From the NCBI GenBank assembly GCA_944388215.1, contig CALXHT010000007.1, positions 1 through 64,000 on the forward strand: a DNA stretch of 64,000 nt, read 5' to 3'. Below the pieces are notes generated by a model that saw nothing but the letters and a program-made list of their open reading frames with translations, was not told the origin of the DNA and ran no database searches. This stretch comes from an uncultured Gemmiger sp. GTDB taxonomy: Bacteria; Bacillota; Clostridia; Oscillospirales; Ruminococcaceae. The position numbers and the translations under genes were made by a program. The stretch's first letter is position 1. Each line of letters starts with the position of its first letter. Below, piece by piece: positions 41,963-52,824 of the stretch.

Positions 41963-42807
41963 AGCGGGTGCTGCTTTTCGGCGGCGCCTTTGTGACGGGG
42001 CTGGCGGCGGCTCTGCTGGCGGCAGCCGCCATGGTGGTGCTGCCGGGCTGGCTGCAGCGGGAAAGCTGGCAGGCCCAGCGCCCCGCCGAGGTGGTGCCCA
42101 CGGCGGCGCCCGCGGCCGGGGAGGAAGAGAGCGCTCCCGCCCCCACGCCGCCGCCCCGGGATTTCACCGACCTGCTGGCCCGCAACCCCGACGTGGTGGG
42201 CTGGATCGCCATCGACGGCACGCCGGTGGATTTCCCGGTGACCCAGACCACCGACAACACCTACTATCTCAGCCATGACCTGGACAGACAGTATGACCCC
42301 GAAGGCATCCCCTTTGCCGACTACGAGTGCGACGCCGGGCAGAGGGACCACCTGATCATCTACGGGCACAACATGGGCAAGGGGCAGACGGCGCGGTTTT
42401 CCAGCCTGCAGAACTACCGCCACCCCGACTACTACACCCGGCACCCGGTCATCCAGCTGGACACCCCGGAGGGCAGCGCGCTGTACAAGATCGCGGCGGT
42501 GTATGCCCTCAGCGCCCGGCCGGAGGACGGGGACTACTTCGATTTCAACCGCCATGTGGAATTTGCCGACGAGGCCGACCGGCAGCGCTACCTGGACGAG
42601 GTGGCGGTCCGGTCCTTCTACACGGCGGGAGAACCGCCCCGCCCCGGCGAGCGGCTGCTGAGCCTGTGCATCTGCACCTACGAGATGGAGGACGCCCGCC
42701 TCATCGTGATGGCGCGGCCGCTGCGCCCCGGGGAGGACGGGGGACCCGACCCCGTGACGAAAAACCCGTCCCCCCGCCTGCCCGCCCGCTGGCCGGCCGG
42801 GGCATGA
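41959..42807 (+). CDS. srtB: Class B sortase
   Basis: 282 residues from GTG 41959. An N-terminal membrane anchor (about 7-30), a Pro/Ala/Glu-rich spacer and the sortase barrel with catalytic His137 (IIYGHNMG), Cys237 (LLSLCICTY) and Arg247 (DARLIVMARP). Spacing and the class B insertion helix (NRHVEFADEADRQRYLDE) point to SrtB, which joins proteins to peptidoglycan. The start overlaps the end of the lipoprotein frame by four bases. No sortase substrate with a sorting signal is seen nearby. The C-terminus has a Pro-rich tail of about 25 residues. Confidence 0.92.
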   Translation: MKRVLLFGGAFVTGLAAALLAAAAMVVLPGWLQRESWQAQRPAEVVPTAAPAAGEEESAPAPTPPPRDFTDLLARNPDVVGWIAIDGTPVDFPVTQTTDNTYYLSHDLDRQYDPEGIPFADYECDAGQRDHLIIYGHNMGKGQTARFSSLQNYRHPDYYTRHPVIQLDTPEGSALYKIAAVYALSARPEDGDYFDFNRHVEFADEADRQRYLDEVAVRSFYTAGEPPRPGERLLSLCICTYEMEDARLIVMARPLRPGEDGGPDPVTKNPSPRLPARWPAGA

Positions 42808-42950
42808 CCCAGGTTTCGGATGGCGGCGGCCCCGGCTGTTGCCGCGGCCTGGCTGGTCATTCTGCGCAAAAAACTGAACGGATGACCCGGCGCCGGGCGG
42901 TCCTCCCCCGGGCAGCGCTGACTGCCTGACCTCTCCGGCGTCGCCCCAAA

Positions 42951-42994
42951 ACAACAACACCCCCGGCAGCGTCTGCACGCTGCCGGGGGTGTTG
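42951..42994 (-). terminator. Terminator of the glnN-glnA-ANTAR cluster
   Basis: A perfect 17-bp stem (42955-42971 with 42978-42994) that on the minus strand leads into TTGTTTTGG, 12 bases after the ANTAR gene. Confidence 0.88.
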
Positions 42995-43006
42995 CCCATA
43001 TAAAAC

Positions 43007-43576
43007 TTATTCCTCGGCGGATTCCAGGATCTCCTGGGCCACCTCGCCGCGGCTGCGGCGGGTGTCCATGGCACTCTTCTCGATGAGCCGGTGGGCCTCC
43101 ATCTCGGTGAGGCCCCGCTTCTCGATCAGGAAGCACTTGGCCCGGTCCACCAGCCGCAGCTGGGCGATCTTGTCCAGCAGTTTCTGGTTTTCCACCCGCA
43201 GCAGGGCCAGCCGCTTGTAGTTGCTGGCCGCGATCTGCACGGCCTGCCGGAACTGGGGCCCGCTGAAGGGCTTGCCCAGCACCAGCACGCCGAAATCCTG
43301 CAATTTGGCGGAGATCTGTTCCGCCGTGCCGCTTTTCGCCAGCAGAATCACGCCGGCGTCGGTTTTCTGTACGGCATCGGTGCCCAGCTCGTGCCCGAAC
43401 TCGTCGGGCAGCGGGGTGTTGATGACAATGACCTCGAAGTCCTTGCCGTCCATCTGGCGGCGGGCTTCGCCGCCGCTGGGCACGATGACAGGGCGGGTGT
43501 AGCCCAGCTCGGCAATGTGCCGGGCCAGGTATTCGTTGGCGTTGGTACCCGCCGATACGATCAGCGCCTTGGCCAC
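43007..43576 (-). CDS. ANTAR-domain antitermination regulator
   Basis: 189 residues from GTG 43576 (GGAGGGGG ahead). Residues 1-120 have a receiver-like fold but lack a typical phospho-acceptor Asp motif; ENQKLLDKIAQ forms a coiled coil, and the last 55 residues are an ANTAR RNA-binding domain (RLVDRAKCFLIEKRGLTEME, then AHRLIEKSAMDTRR). ANTAR proteins bind paired hairpins in leader RNA and prevent termination. It is the last gene after two glutamine synthetases, and an intrinsic terminator lies in the glnN leader, which fits that role. Confidence 0.9.
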   Translation of the reverse strand: MAKALIVSAGTNANEYLARHIAELGYTRPVIVPSGGEARRQMDGKDFEVIVINTPLPDEFGHELGTDAVQKTDAGVILLAKSGTAEQISAKLQDFGVLVLGKPFSGPQFRQAVQIAASNYKRLALLRVENQKLLDKIAQLRLVDRAKCFLIEKRGLTEMEAHRLIEKSAMDTRRSRGEVAQEILESAEE

Positions 43577-43613
43577 AGGCCGCCCCCTCCTCTCTGCATT
43601 GTGTTGGGCCCTG

Positions 43614-44924
43614 TCAGATGATCAGGAAGCCGTTGGCGCGTTCCCAGGCGTCCACGTCGGAGGCTGCCTCGTAGTCGTGGCACAGCAGGGTCTGGTACTC
43701 GAAGTACTTGTTCATCAGCGCGATGGGCAGTTCCTGGCTGATGAATTCGCTCTGGCCGGCCACCGTGATGGCCTCCCGCAGGGAGCGGGGCAGACTTTCC
43801 AGGCCGGCGGCGGCGCTGGGATGGAACAGGTTGCGGTTGACCGCCTCGGGCAGAGGCAGCTCCCGCTGGATGCCGTCCAGGCCGGCGGCCAGGATCAGGC
43901 CGATGACCAGGTAGGGGTTGCCGGCGGGGTCGGGACCGCGCAGCTCCACACGGCACTGTTCGCCGCTGGCGCTGGGCAGCCGCACCAGCTGGCTGCGGTT
44001 CTGGCGGCTCCAGCTTACATAGAGAGGGGCTTCGTTGGCGCCCAGGCGGGCGTAGGAGTTGGGCACCGGGTTGCAGAAGGCCGTCAGCTCCCGGGCGTGG
44101 GCCAGGATGCCCGCCACAAAGTGACCGGCCTCGCTGTCGGGGCGCAGATCCCCCTCAAAGAGGTTCTTACCGTCCCGCACCAGTGAGATATTCACATGCA
44201 GGCCGCTGCCCGGCTGGTCGGCCAGGGGCTTGGGCATGAAGCTGGCGAACAGGCCGTTGCGGGCCGCAATGGCCTTGACGGTGCTCTTGAAGGTGTTCAG
44301 ATTGTCGGCGGACTGCAGCGCCGCGGTGTAGAGGAAGCATACCTCGTTCTGGCCCGGGCCGCTCTCGTGGTGGCTGTGCTCGGGGTGCAGGCCCATCTCC
44401 TCGATGGCGAAGCAGATCTCCCGGCGGATGTTCTCCCCCAGGTCCAGGGGCGGGATGTCGAAGTAGCCGCCGTGGTCCAGGGGAATGTGGGTGGGGTTGC
44501 CGTTTTCGTCGGTCTCGAAGAGATAGAACTCGCATTCGCAGCCCACGTTGCAGGTCAGGCCCATGGCCTTGGCCCGGCCCACCACCGACTGCAGATACCC
44601 CCGGCAGTTGCCCTCGAAGGGTTTGCCGTCGGGCAGCGTGATGTCGCAGTACATCCGGATGACCCGGCCTTCGGTGGGGCGCCAGGGCAGCACGGTGGCG
44701 GTGTCGGGATCGGGCCAGAGGACCAGGTCGCTCTCCTCCACGTTCATGAAGCCGGCGATGGAGGAACCGTCGAAGCTGATGCCCTGGGAAAAGGCGCGGG
44801 GCAGTTCGCTGGCAAACAGCGAGATGTTCTTCTGGTTGCCGAAGATGTCGCAGAAGGTCAGCTTGGCGAATTTTACATCGTTATCCTCCACGAAATTCAG
44901 TATATCCTGTGCGGTTCGTTTCAT
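43614..44924 (-). CDS. glnA: Glutamine synthetase, type I
   Basis: 436 residues. Makes glutamine from glutamate, ammonia and ATP. Metal and substrate motifs: FDGSSIAGF, the double-Glu strand CECEFYLFE, ESGPGQNEV, GSGLHVNISL (His binding ammonium/glutamate), and NSYARLGANEAP. The adenylylation-site tyrosine region of the beta subtype is not evident, so alpha type is likely. Start 44924 (MKRTAQDIL) has GGAGG just ahead. Between it and glnN is a strong hairpin (44979-44991 with 45002-45014) without a T run, a possible processing or pausing site. Confidence 0.93.
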   Translation of the reverse strand: MKRTAQDILNFVEDNDVKFAKLTFCDIFGNQKNISLFASELPRAFSQGISFDGSSIAGFMNVEESDLVLWPDPDTATVLPWRPTEGRVIRMYCDITLPDGKPFEGNCRGYLQSVVGRAKAMGLTCNVGCECEFYLFETDENGNPTHIPLDHGGYFDIPPLDLGENIRREICFAIEEMGLHPEHSHHESGPGQNEVCFLYTAALQSADNLNTFKSTVKAIAARNGLFASFMPKPLADQPGSGLHVNISLVRDGKNLFEGDLRPDSEAGHFVAGILAHARELTAFCNPVPNSYARLGANEAPLYVSWSRQNRSQLVRLPSASGEQCRVELRGPDPAGNPYLVIGLILAAGLDGIQRELPLPEAVNRNLFHPSAAAGLESLPRSLREAITVAGQSEFISQELPIALMNKYFEYQTLLCHDYEAASDVDAWERANGFLII

Positions 44925-45071
44925 AAAAGCCTCCGTAAGAGCATCTTTCGTGCAAGAGCTGCCGCAGACGCAGATACCCGAAAGGCCCACCTGTGAATAC
45001 GGGCGGGCCTTTCGAGCGGTGTAAGAAATAGGAAAAGGAGAATGGCAAATGGTTAGGAAGAAATCAGCGCC

Positions 45072-47162
<2,091 letters not shown>

Positions 47163-47192
47163 AACTACTTACTCCTTACATCACATTAGTAC

Positions 47193-47227
47193 AGAAAAAG
47201 GCGCTGCGAAAACACATTCGCAGCGCC
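47193..47227 (-). terminator. Attenuator in the glnN leader
   Basis: On the minus strand an 11-bp perfect stem (47227-47217 with 47210-47200, six-base loop TGTGTT) followed by TTTTT, beginning about 11 bases after the expected transcription start and ending 30 bases before the glnN start codon. Confidence 0.82.
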
Positions 47228-47244
47228 CTTGCTGTTATGTTCCC

Positions 47245-47273
47245 ATTATACGGGGTGTGATGGAAAAATGCAA
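47245..47273 (-). promoter_or_regulatory. Promoter of glnN
   Basis: On the minus strand TTGCAT (47273-47268), 17 bases and TATAAT (47250-47245). Confidence 0.65.
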
Positions 47274-47415
47274 CTGGCGAACTGCTCAAATCCCGGGTGA
47301 TTCCAAGGCAAAAACTGGCAATATTGTCCATCGCGGGGCGACAGGGGGATATGGTATACTAAGAATGCAGCCCCGAAAACGACACACTGCGGGCCGCCGG
47401 ATGAGGTACAATACA

Positions 47416-47916
47416 ATGGAAATTGAACGCAAATGGATGGTGAAGGGCTGGCCGGAGGGCCTTGCCATGACCGAGGATTACCGGATGGACCAGGGCTACA
47501 TCAGCGTGCGGCCCACGGTGCGCATCCGGCGGGAGGCGCTGGCGGGCGGTCCCACGGCGCTGGTGCTCTGTTTTAAAGGTGGGGGCACCCTGAGCCGGGA
47601 GGAGATCGAGACCGAGATCGACGCCGAACTCTTTGCAAAACTGGAACATCTCATCGGCAAGCCGCTGATCCACAAGGAGCGGCGGGGGTATGCTTTGCCC
47701 GGCGGGCTGACGCTGGAAGTGAACTGCGTGGACCCGGATCTGCCCACCGCCTTCTGGTATGCCGAGGTGGAGTTTGCCTCTGAGGCCGCGGCCCTGGCCT
47801 GGGACCCGGCGTCGGCGGGGCTGGCAGAGTACCTGAACGACGAATGCACCGGCAAGCCCGGCTCCAGCATGGGGGAATATTGGCTGGAGACCCGGGGCCA
47901 GATCGCCTCTTTGTAA
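47416..47916 (+). CDS. CYTH domain protein
   Basis: 166 residues. The CYTH signature EIERKWMVK lies at residues 2-10, followed by alternating charged strands (RIRREAL; VLCFKGGG; REEIETEI) that line the triphosphate tunnel. Members hydrolyse inorganic or thiamine triphosphate or act as class IV adenylate cyclases; which one cannot be told here. ATG 47416 is behind GAGG and starts directly at the signature. An extended -10 (TGGTATACT, 47352-47360) lies 56 bases upstream. Confidence 0.9.
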   Translation: MEIERKWMVKGWPEGLAMTEDYRMDQGYISVRPTVRIRREALAGGPTALVLCFKGGGTLSREEIETEIDAELFAKLEHLIGKPLIHKERRGYALPGGLTLEVNCVDPDLPTAFWYAEVEFASEAAALAWDPASAGLAEYLNDECTGKPGSSMGEYWLETRGQIASL

Positions 47917-47939
47917 ATTGTAAAATTGTGGCCCCTGCC

Positions 47940-47968
47940 TTTACAAATGATGACAAAACGGCTACAAT
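47940..47968 (+). promoter_or_regulatory. Promoter of the first DUF3048 gene
   Basis: TTTACA (47940-47945), 17 bases and TACAAT (47963-47968), 79 bases before the start codon. Confidence 0.75.
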
Positions 47969-48046
47969 AGAACTACCTACTTGTCGGCATGACCCGGGTG
48001 TGCCCTGCCGCCCGGTTCGGATCAACCAAGAAAAGAGGAACTGCCA

Positions 48047-49507
48047 ATGAAACGTAAGCTACTGTTCGTCCTGGCCGTGCTGTCGCTCTGCGTGGTGCTG
48101 GCGGCCTGCAAGAAACAGCAGACCGACTCGCTGAGCACCCCCGCGGAGCCGGAAGTCACCGCCACGCCGGAACCCTCGCTGGAGCCCTACAAGGCCAACG
48201 TGCTCACCGGCGAGCCCCAGGACGCGGATTACAAGAACCAGCGCATCACCGCCGTCATGGTGAACAACATTGTGGCGGCCCGTCCCCAGCGCGGCCTGTC
48301 CAAGGCGGACATTCTGTTTGAGATCAAGGTGGAGGGCGGCATCACCCGTTTCATGCCGGTCTTTACCGACTACCAGGACATCGGCGAGATCGGCCCGGTC
48401 CGTTCCGGCCGTGACCAGTTCTTCCGCCTGATCCTGCCCTGGCAGGCCCTCTACATCCACGAGGGTCAGTCGGTGGTCATGCAGCAGTATGCCATCGACT
48501 ACAGCTACGGCAACCTGAACAACAACGACGGCGCCAACGGCTACCGCGACTACGGCCGCGTGAACTGGGCGGGCGCCTCCTACAACAACGGCAACCTGGC
48601 GCTGGAGCACACGATGTACACCAACTCGGAGAACATCCAGAAGTACATCGACGACAACAGCGTGGATATGAACCGCACCTACAACTCCACCTTCTTCAAC
48701 TTCGTGGATTACCGTCTGGGCCAGACCCGCGACCTGTCCAACAGCGTGGACAGCGCCTACAGCGACAAGTACGGCCCGGTGGTGGGCGACGGCGAGTATA
48801 TCGAGATCGAGCACAGCCCTTCCTACAAGACCCGCTTCATCTATGACAGTGCCTCCAACACCTACAAGATGCAGCAGAACTACTCGGACGGCCAGTGGCG
48901 CGATACCGTGGACGAAGCGGCGGACAACACCGTGCTGAGCTTCCCCAACGTCATCGTGCTCTACACCGACATCCACACCTATCCCGGCCATGAGGCCAAG
49001 GACCTGCAGTACGCCGAGTACGCCTGGGGCGGCGTGGGCTACTACTGCTACGGCGGCAAGTGCGAGAAGATCTACTGGCAGAAGGGTACCCCGCTGGAGG
49101 CCCTGCGGCTGTACTACCTGACCGAGGACGGCCAGTGCAGCGACACGCCGGTGGAGATCAACATCGGCAAGAGCTACGTGGCGGTGACCGACGTGGACTA
49201 CGCCGAGAACTTTGTGCACAGCACGCTGGACGGCGTGGATCTGTCCAGTGCCACCACCGTGACCTATGAGAGCAGCTATGTGGAGGACGACGCCGAGGAA
49301 GGCGAGACCCTGGGCATGAGCACCGACGATCTGACCAACAGCGCCACCGGCAGCGGCGAGGCGGACACCACCGCCGAAGCCCCGGCGGAGGAAGCTCCTG
49401 CGGACAGCGCCGCCGAAGCCCCGGCGGAGGAAGCTCCTGCGGACAGCGCCGCCGAGGCGCCGGCCGAGGAAGCCCCGGCTGCGGAGGATCCCGAAGCGGT
49501 GGGCTGA
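48047..49507 (+). CDS. DUF3048 lipoprotein (YerB-like), first copy
   Basis: 486 residues. Lipoprotein signal with lipobox LAAC (Cys21), then a DUF3048 domain (NVLTGEPQDADYKNQRITAV; GGITRFMPVFTDYQDIGEIG, then PVRSGRDQFFRL) and its C-terminal half (FPNVIVLYTDIHTYPG; KIYWQKGTPLEAL). The tail is an acidic repeat of AEAPAEEAPADSA units encoded by 39-bp tandem repeats. DUF3048 proteins are extracellular and of unknown function. Codon use is host-like, with signs of high expression. The next gene is a diverged paralogue. Confidence 0.88.
   Translation: MKRKLLFVLAVLSLCVVLAACKKQQTDSLSTPAEPEVTATPEPSLEPYKANVLTGEPQDADYKNQRITAVMVNNIVAARPQRGLSKADILFEIKVEGGITRFMPVFTDYQDIGEIGPVRSGRDQFFRLILPWQALYIHEGQSVVMQQYAIDYSYGNLNNNDGANGYRDYGRVNWAGASYNNGNLALEHTMYTNSENIQKYIDDNSVDMNRTYNSTFFNFVDYRLGQTRDLSNSVDSAYSDKYGPVVGDGEYIEIEHSPSYKTRFIYDSASNTYKMQQNYSDGQWRDTVDEAADNTVLSFPNVIVLYTDIHTYPGHEAKDLQYAEYAWGGVGYYCYGGKCEKIYWQKGTPLEALRLYYLTEDGQCSDTPVEINIGKSYVAVTDVDYAENFVHSTLDGVDLSSATTVTYESSYVEDDAEEGETLGMSTDDLTNSATGSGEADTTAEAPAEEAPADSAAEAPAEEAPADSAAEAPAEEAPAAEDPEAVG
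49373..49480 (+). repeat. 39-bp tandem repeat in the DUF3048 gene
   Basis: Two exact 39-bp units (49373-49411 and 49412-49450) and a diverged partial third encode AEAPAEEAPADSA. In-frame units can expand or contract without breaking the protein. Confidence 0.88.
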
Positions 49508-49540
49508 TCCGGCGTCGGAATCCCGGTACGAGGAAACGAG

Positions 49541-49578
49541 CAGCGCAGTCCGCCCGGTGCGGGCTGCGCTGATTTTTT
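49541..49578 (+). terminator. Terminator between the two DUF3048 genes
   Basis: A 13-bp stem with one G-T pair (49541-49553 with 49559-49571), then six T, directly before the RBS of the second gene. Confidence 0.82.
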
Positions 49579-49593
49579 GGAAAGGACCTTTCT

Positions 49594-51039
49594 ATGAAAC
49601 GAACCATCCCGGCCGTCGGCATGACGGCGGCCCTGCTGGCGTCGCTGCTGTTCAGCGGCTGCAGCTTCCCGGGGGGCACGGCGTCGTCCCAGGCGCCCGC
49701 CACCCAGGAGACAGCGGCTCCCAGCGCCGAGCCCACCCCCGCGGCGGAGCCGGTGCCCAACCCGCTCACCGGCGTGGCGGATGCCGACTACACCAACCGG
49801 CGTCCGGTGGCGGTGACGCTGCGCACGCTGGAGGGCGCCGCCCCCCAGTGGGGGCTGTCCAGCGCCGACGTGCTGGTGGAGGGGGTCAGCGAAGGCACCA
49901 CCGCCAGCCTGATGGCCCTCTATTCCAGTGTGGACAACATCTCCAAGGCGGGGCCGGTGGGCCCGGGGCGGGACCTGCTGCTCCAGATGGCGCTGCCCCT
50001 CAACGCCCTGCCGGTGCACATCGACAAGAACATCTACGCCTCCAACCTGCTCAACGCCCTGACCTACCAGGACCTGGACGGCTACCACATCGGCAAGGCG
50101 GCCTTCGCCTTTGACCAGGACCGCCAGAACGCCGGCTACCGGGAGGAAAACTGCTGGTACACCACCGGCGAGCTCATCAAAAACGGCCTGAACACCTACG
50201 GCACCTCGCTGGAGGGGGCCAACACGCCGCTCTTCGTCTTCGGGGAGCGCCCGGCGGTGGAGGAGAGCGCCCGCAACGCCACGGCGCTGACCATCGCCTT
50301 CTCCCCCGACGACGGCGAGCAGCTGAACTACGCGGCGGACACCGGCCTCTACGTCAAGACCAACGCCGACGGCTCCCCCACGGTGGACGCCGACAACGGC
50401 CAGCAGGTGGCCTTCACCAATGTGCTGGTGCTCTACGCCTCCAGCGGCATCAAGGATGACGGCTACACCCGGGACTACGACCTGACGGGCGGCACCGGCC
50501 TCTACCTGACGGGCGGCGCCTGGGAGCAGATCCAGTGGACCAAGGAGGACGCCACCGGCCCGCTGCAGCTGACGGCGGCGGACGGCAGTCCGCTGGTGGT
50601 CAGCCCCGGCAAGAGTTTCATCGCCATCTGGGGCGGCTACTACGGCCAGAGCCTGACCCTCACCGGCGCCGACGGCACGGCCCAGACCCTGCCCGAGAAG
50701 CCCGCCCTGCTGGAGAGCGGCGTCAGCGACGAGGCCGCCGCGGCGGCCCAGGCGGAGTTTGACGCCAAACAGAAGATCATCGACGCCCAGGCGGCGGTGG
50801 ATGAGGCCAACGCCCAGCTGCCCGACGCCCAGACCGCCCTGGAGGAAGCCCAGGCGGCCCTGGAGGAGGACAGCGAGAACGCCGATCTCATCGCCAAGCG
50901 GGACGAGGCCCAGGCCCTGGTGGACAGCCTGAACCAGACCATCGCCGACAACCAGGCCATCCTGGACGCGGCGGGGGTCTCCGCCACGCCCACCCCGGCC
51001 CCCGAGGAAGCCGCTTCCTCCTCGGAATCCGGCGAATAA
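49594..51039 (+). CDS. DUF3048 lipoprotein, second copy with coiled-coil tail
   Basis: 481 residues. Lipobox FSGC (Cys23), a Pro/Ala/Thr linker, then a DUF3048 domain with conserved NPLTGVADADYTNRRPVAVT, TTASLMALYSSVDNISKAGP and KSFIAIWGGYYG. After residue 375 comes a heptad-rich coiled coil (AEFDAKQKIIDAQAAVDEAN; IAKRDEAQALVDSLNQTI) and a Ser/Glu tail. The coiled coil is absent from the first copy, so the two may have different partners. It follows a terminator, so read-through or an unseen promoter is needed. Confidence 0.85.
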   Translation: MKRTIPAVGMTAALLASLLFSGCSFPGGTASSQAPATQETAAPSAEPTPAAEPVPNPLTGVADADYTNRRPVAVTLRTLEGAAPQWGLSSADVLVEGVSEGTTASLMALYSSVDNISKAGPVGPGRDLLLQMALPLNALPVHIDKNIYASNLLNALTYQDLDGYHIGKAAFAFDQDRQNAGYREENCWYTTGELIKNGLNTYGTSLEGANTPLFVFGERPAVEESARNATALTIAFSPDDGEQLNYAADTGLYVKTNADGSPTVDADNGQQVAFTNVLVLYASSGIKDDGYTRDYDLTGGTGLYLTGGAWEQIQWTKEDATGPLQLTAADGSPLVVSPGKSFIAIWGGYYGQSLTLTGADGTAQTLPEKPALLESGVSDEAAAAAQAEFDAKQKIIDAQAAVDEANAQLPDAQTALEEAQAALEEDSENADLIAKRDEAQALVDSLNQTIADNQAILDAAGVSATPTPAPEEAASSSESGE

Positions 51040-51046
51040 AAACAGC

Positions 51047-51078
51047 AAACCGCCCCGGCATTGCCGGGGCGGTTTTGT
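51047..51078. terminator. Bidirectional terminator after the second DUF3048 gene
   Basis: A 14-bp stem (51047-51060 with 51061-51074; the effective loop is a few bases) flanked by A-rich and T-rich sequence between convergent genes. Confidence 0.85.
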
Positions 51079-51085
51079 TATGCTG

Positions 51086-51727
51086 TTATTCCTGTTCCAT
51101 ATCGTCCAGATAGCCCGACGGCACCACGTCGTAGGCCTCGGCCAGATGGTCCCGCATCCACATCTCGGCATCCAGCCGCACGCTGTAGCCGGCGCCGGGG
51201 TCGGTCATCCACTCCTCCGGCTTGCGGAAGGGCAGGGCGTGCTGGGCCAGCATGTTCATGATGACGCCGCCGTGGGTCACGCAGGCGGCCTCCTGGGTGT
51301 GGGTGCGCAGCATGTACTCGAACATCTTCATGAGCATCCCCGAGGTGCGGTTGAAAAAGGCCTGCCGGTCCTCGGCGCCTTCCGGCACCGCCCGGCTCTT
51401 GGGATCCATCCACTGGGCGAACTCGGGGTCCTTCACCAGCTGCTGCAGAGGCTTCCCCTCAAACTTGCCGAAGGCCATCTCCCGCAGGTCCTGCAGCTCG
51501 ATCTGCCGCACCCCGGGAAAGAGCAGCTCCGCCGTCTGGGTGGCTCGCAGCATGGGGCTGGTGAAGACCAGCGGCACATCGGGATAGGTGAAGCGGTGCT
51601 TCAGCTCCTCCAGCTGGGCACGGCCCTCGTCGCACAGCGGCAGGTCGGTGCCGCTGCCTATGTACAGCCCCTGCAGGTTGCCGGCCGTCAGGCCGTGGCG
51701 GATCAGATGCAGTTTGTAATATTTCAC
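51086..51727 (-). CDS. Histidine phosphatase family protein
   Basis: 213 residues from GTG 51727, behind AAGGAG. The catalytic motif LIRHGLTAGN (residues 8-17, His10 the nucleophile), the second-site RAT(Q) (SPMLRATQTA), the acid/base Glu in LREMAFGKFEGKP and THGG near the end mark a phosphoglycerate-mutase-like phosphatase. Substrate unknown; sequence style is like the GpmB/CobC group but no cobalamin genes are near. Confidence 0.88.
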   Translation of the reverse strand: MKYYKLHLIRHGLTAGNLQGLYIGSGTDLPLCDEGRAQLEELKHRFTYPDVPLVFTSPMLRATQTAELLFPGVRQIELQDLREMAFGKFEGKPLQQLVKDPEFAQWMDPKSRAVPEGAEDRQAFFNRTSGMLMKMFEYMLRTHTQEAACVTHGGVIMNMLAQHALPFRKPEEWMTDPGAGYSVRLDAEMWMRDHLAEAYDVVPSGYLDDMEQE

Positions 51728-51963
51728 GTTGGAATCTCCTTTTCCTTCAGCGGGTATCGCTACCAGCATACCCCAAAACCGCCCCTTCTGCAACGAAAAA
51801 TAGTTACAATTTGGTTACAAAAACGACGCCCCGACCCTCTTTGCCAAAATTTGCCCACAATATTTATACCTGTATCCGGCGCCGGGTCCCCAAATGTAGG
51901 CGGGCCCGGCCCGCCCTGCGTCCCGCGGCCCCGGGACGGGGGAAAAACGTGTCGGAATCCGGG
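51728..51963. other. Intergenic region with GC hairpin
   Basis: No gene is seen. The left part is AT-rich; a GC hairpin (51899-51905 with 51909-51915) and a further GGC/GCC-rich stretch follow, without T runs. The right end carries the promoter of the XRE gene. Confidence 0.5.
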
Positions 51964-51992
51964 TTTACAAAATGTTTTTTGCCGGATATAAT
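51964..51992 (+). promoter_or_regulatory. Promoter of the XRE regulator
   Basis: TTTACA (51964-51969), 17 bases and TATAAT (51987-51992). Confidence 0.85.
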
Positions 51993-52071
51993 ATACAACA
52001 CGTAGAAAGATGGGCGGCCCCTGCGGCCCGGCGCCCTGCGCCGGTGGGACCCGCCCCGGAAGAGGACAACT

Positions 52072-52770
52072 ATGGCCATGGAGTTCAGCCGGATCCTTAC
52101 GCTGCTGCGCAAGGAGCGGGGTATCACACAAAAACAGGCGGCACAGGACCTGGGCATCAGCCAGGCCCAGCTTTCCCATTACGAGAAGGGCATCCGGGAA
52201 TGCGGACTGGCCTTTGTGGTGCAGGTGGCGGATTATTACGGCGTCAGCTGCGATTATCTGCTGGGCCGCAGCGCCGAGCGCAGCGGTCAGACCATCCGGG
52301 TGGAGGACCTGCCCGACGCCAACGCCGCCACCAGCGGCAGCGTCTACCGGGGCAGCGTACTGCCCACCATGTACAAAAAGCTCATCGAGAATTCCCTGGA
52401 CATCCTCTACGACAAACTCCAGGAGAGCGGCGACAAGGAGCTGGTCACGGCCATCAGCCGTTACCTGATGCTGGCGGTCTACAAGGTGTTCCGCCAGCTG
52501 TACGATGCCTGTCCCCGCAACGTGAAAGGGATGTTCCGCATCGGCGGGGCCCGGTGGCAGGCCAGCGCCGACGCCGCCATGCGGCTCACCGAGGCGGACC
52601 TGACCGAGGTGCTCACCGGGGAGGACGGCACCCGGGACAGCAAGGACCCCGCCACCATGGCGCTGACCACCGAGCGGCTGACCCACGACTATCCCCGCCA
52701 CGCCACCAGCCTTTTAAACCTGGTGAAAAACGCCGAGGAATCCATGCGCGGCCTGCACAGCGCCGAATAA
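52072..52770 (+). CDS. XRE-family transcriptional regulator
   Basis: 232 residues. An N-terminal helix-turn-helix (LRKERGITQKQAAQDLGISQ, then AQLSHYEKGIRE) followed by the conserved VVQVADYYGVSCDYLLGRS. The remaining 160 residues are helical and of unknown function (LDILYDKLQESGDKELVTAI), ending in LLNLVKNAEESMRG. This long form is common in Oscillospiraceae and Lachnospiraceae and is thought to be a global regulator rather than a phage repressor. The start may be 52072 or ATG 52078; GGAAGAGGA favours the former. Confidence 0.88.
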   Translation: MAMEFSRILTLLRKERGITQKQAAQDLGISQAQLSHYEKGIRECGLAFVVQVADYYGVSCDYLLGRSAERSGQTIRVEDLPDANAATSGSVYRGSVLPTMYKKLIENSLDILYDKLQESGDKELVTAISRYLMLAVYKVFRQLYDACPRNVKGMFRIGGARWQASADAAMRLTEADLTEVLTGEDGTRDSKDPATMALTTERLTHDYPRHATSLLNLVKNAEESMRGLHSAE

Positions 52771-52783
52771 GCGGTTACACAAA

Positions 52784-52824
52784 ACCCGCAGCCCCTGTAT
52801 GAGGCCGCGGGTCATTTTTATTTG
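52784..52824 (+). terminator. Terminator after the XRE regulator
   Basis: A 10-position stem with one mismatch (52784-52793 with 52803-52812), then CATTTTTATTT. The T tail overlaps the end of the convergent abrB-like gene. Confidence 0.72.

Noticed and set aside
44979-45014. Terminator between glnN and glnA
   Set aside because: The hairpin is strong but has no T run on either strand, so I list it only as a possible processing or pausing site.
48047-51039. CRISPR array or other clustered repeats
   Set aside because: The only regular repeats here are the in-frame 39-bp units of the DUF3048 gene; nowhere in the window are there repeat-spacer arrays or cas genes.
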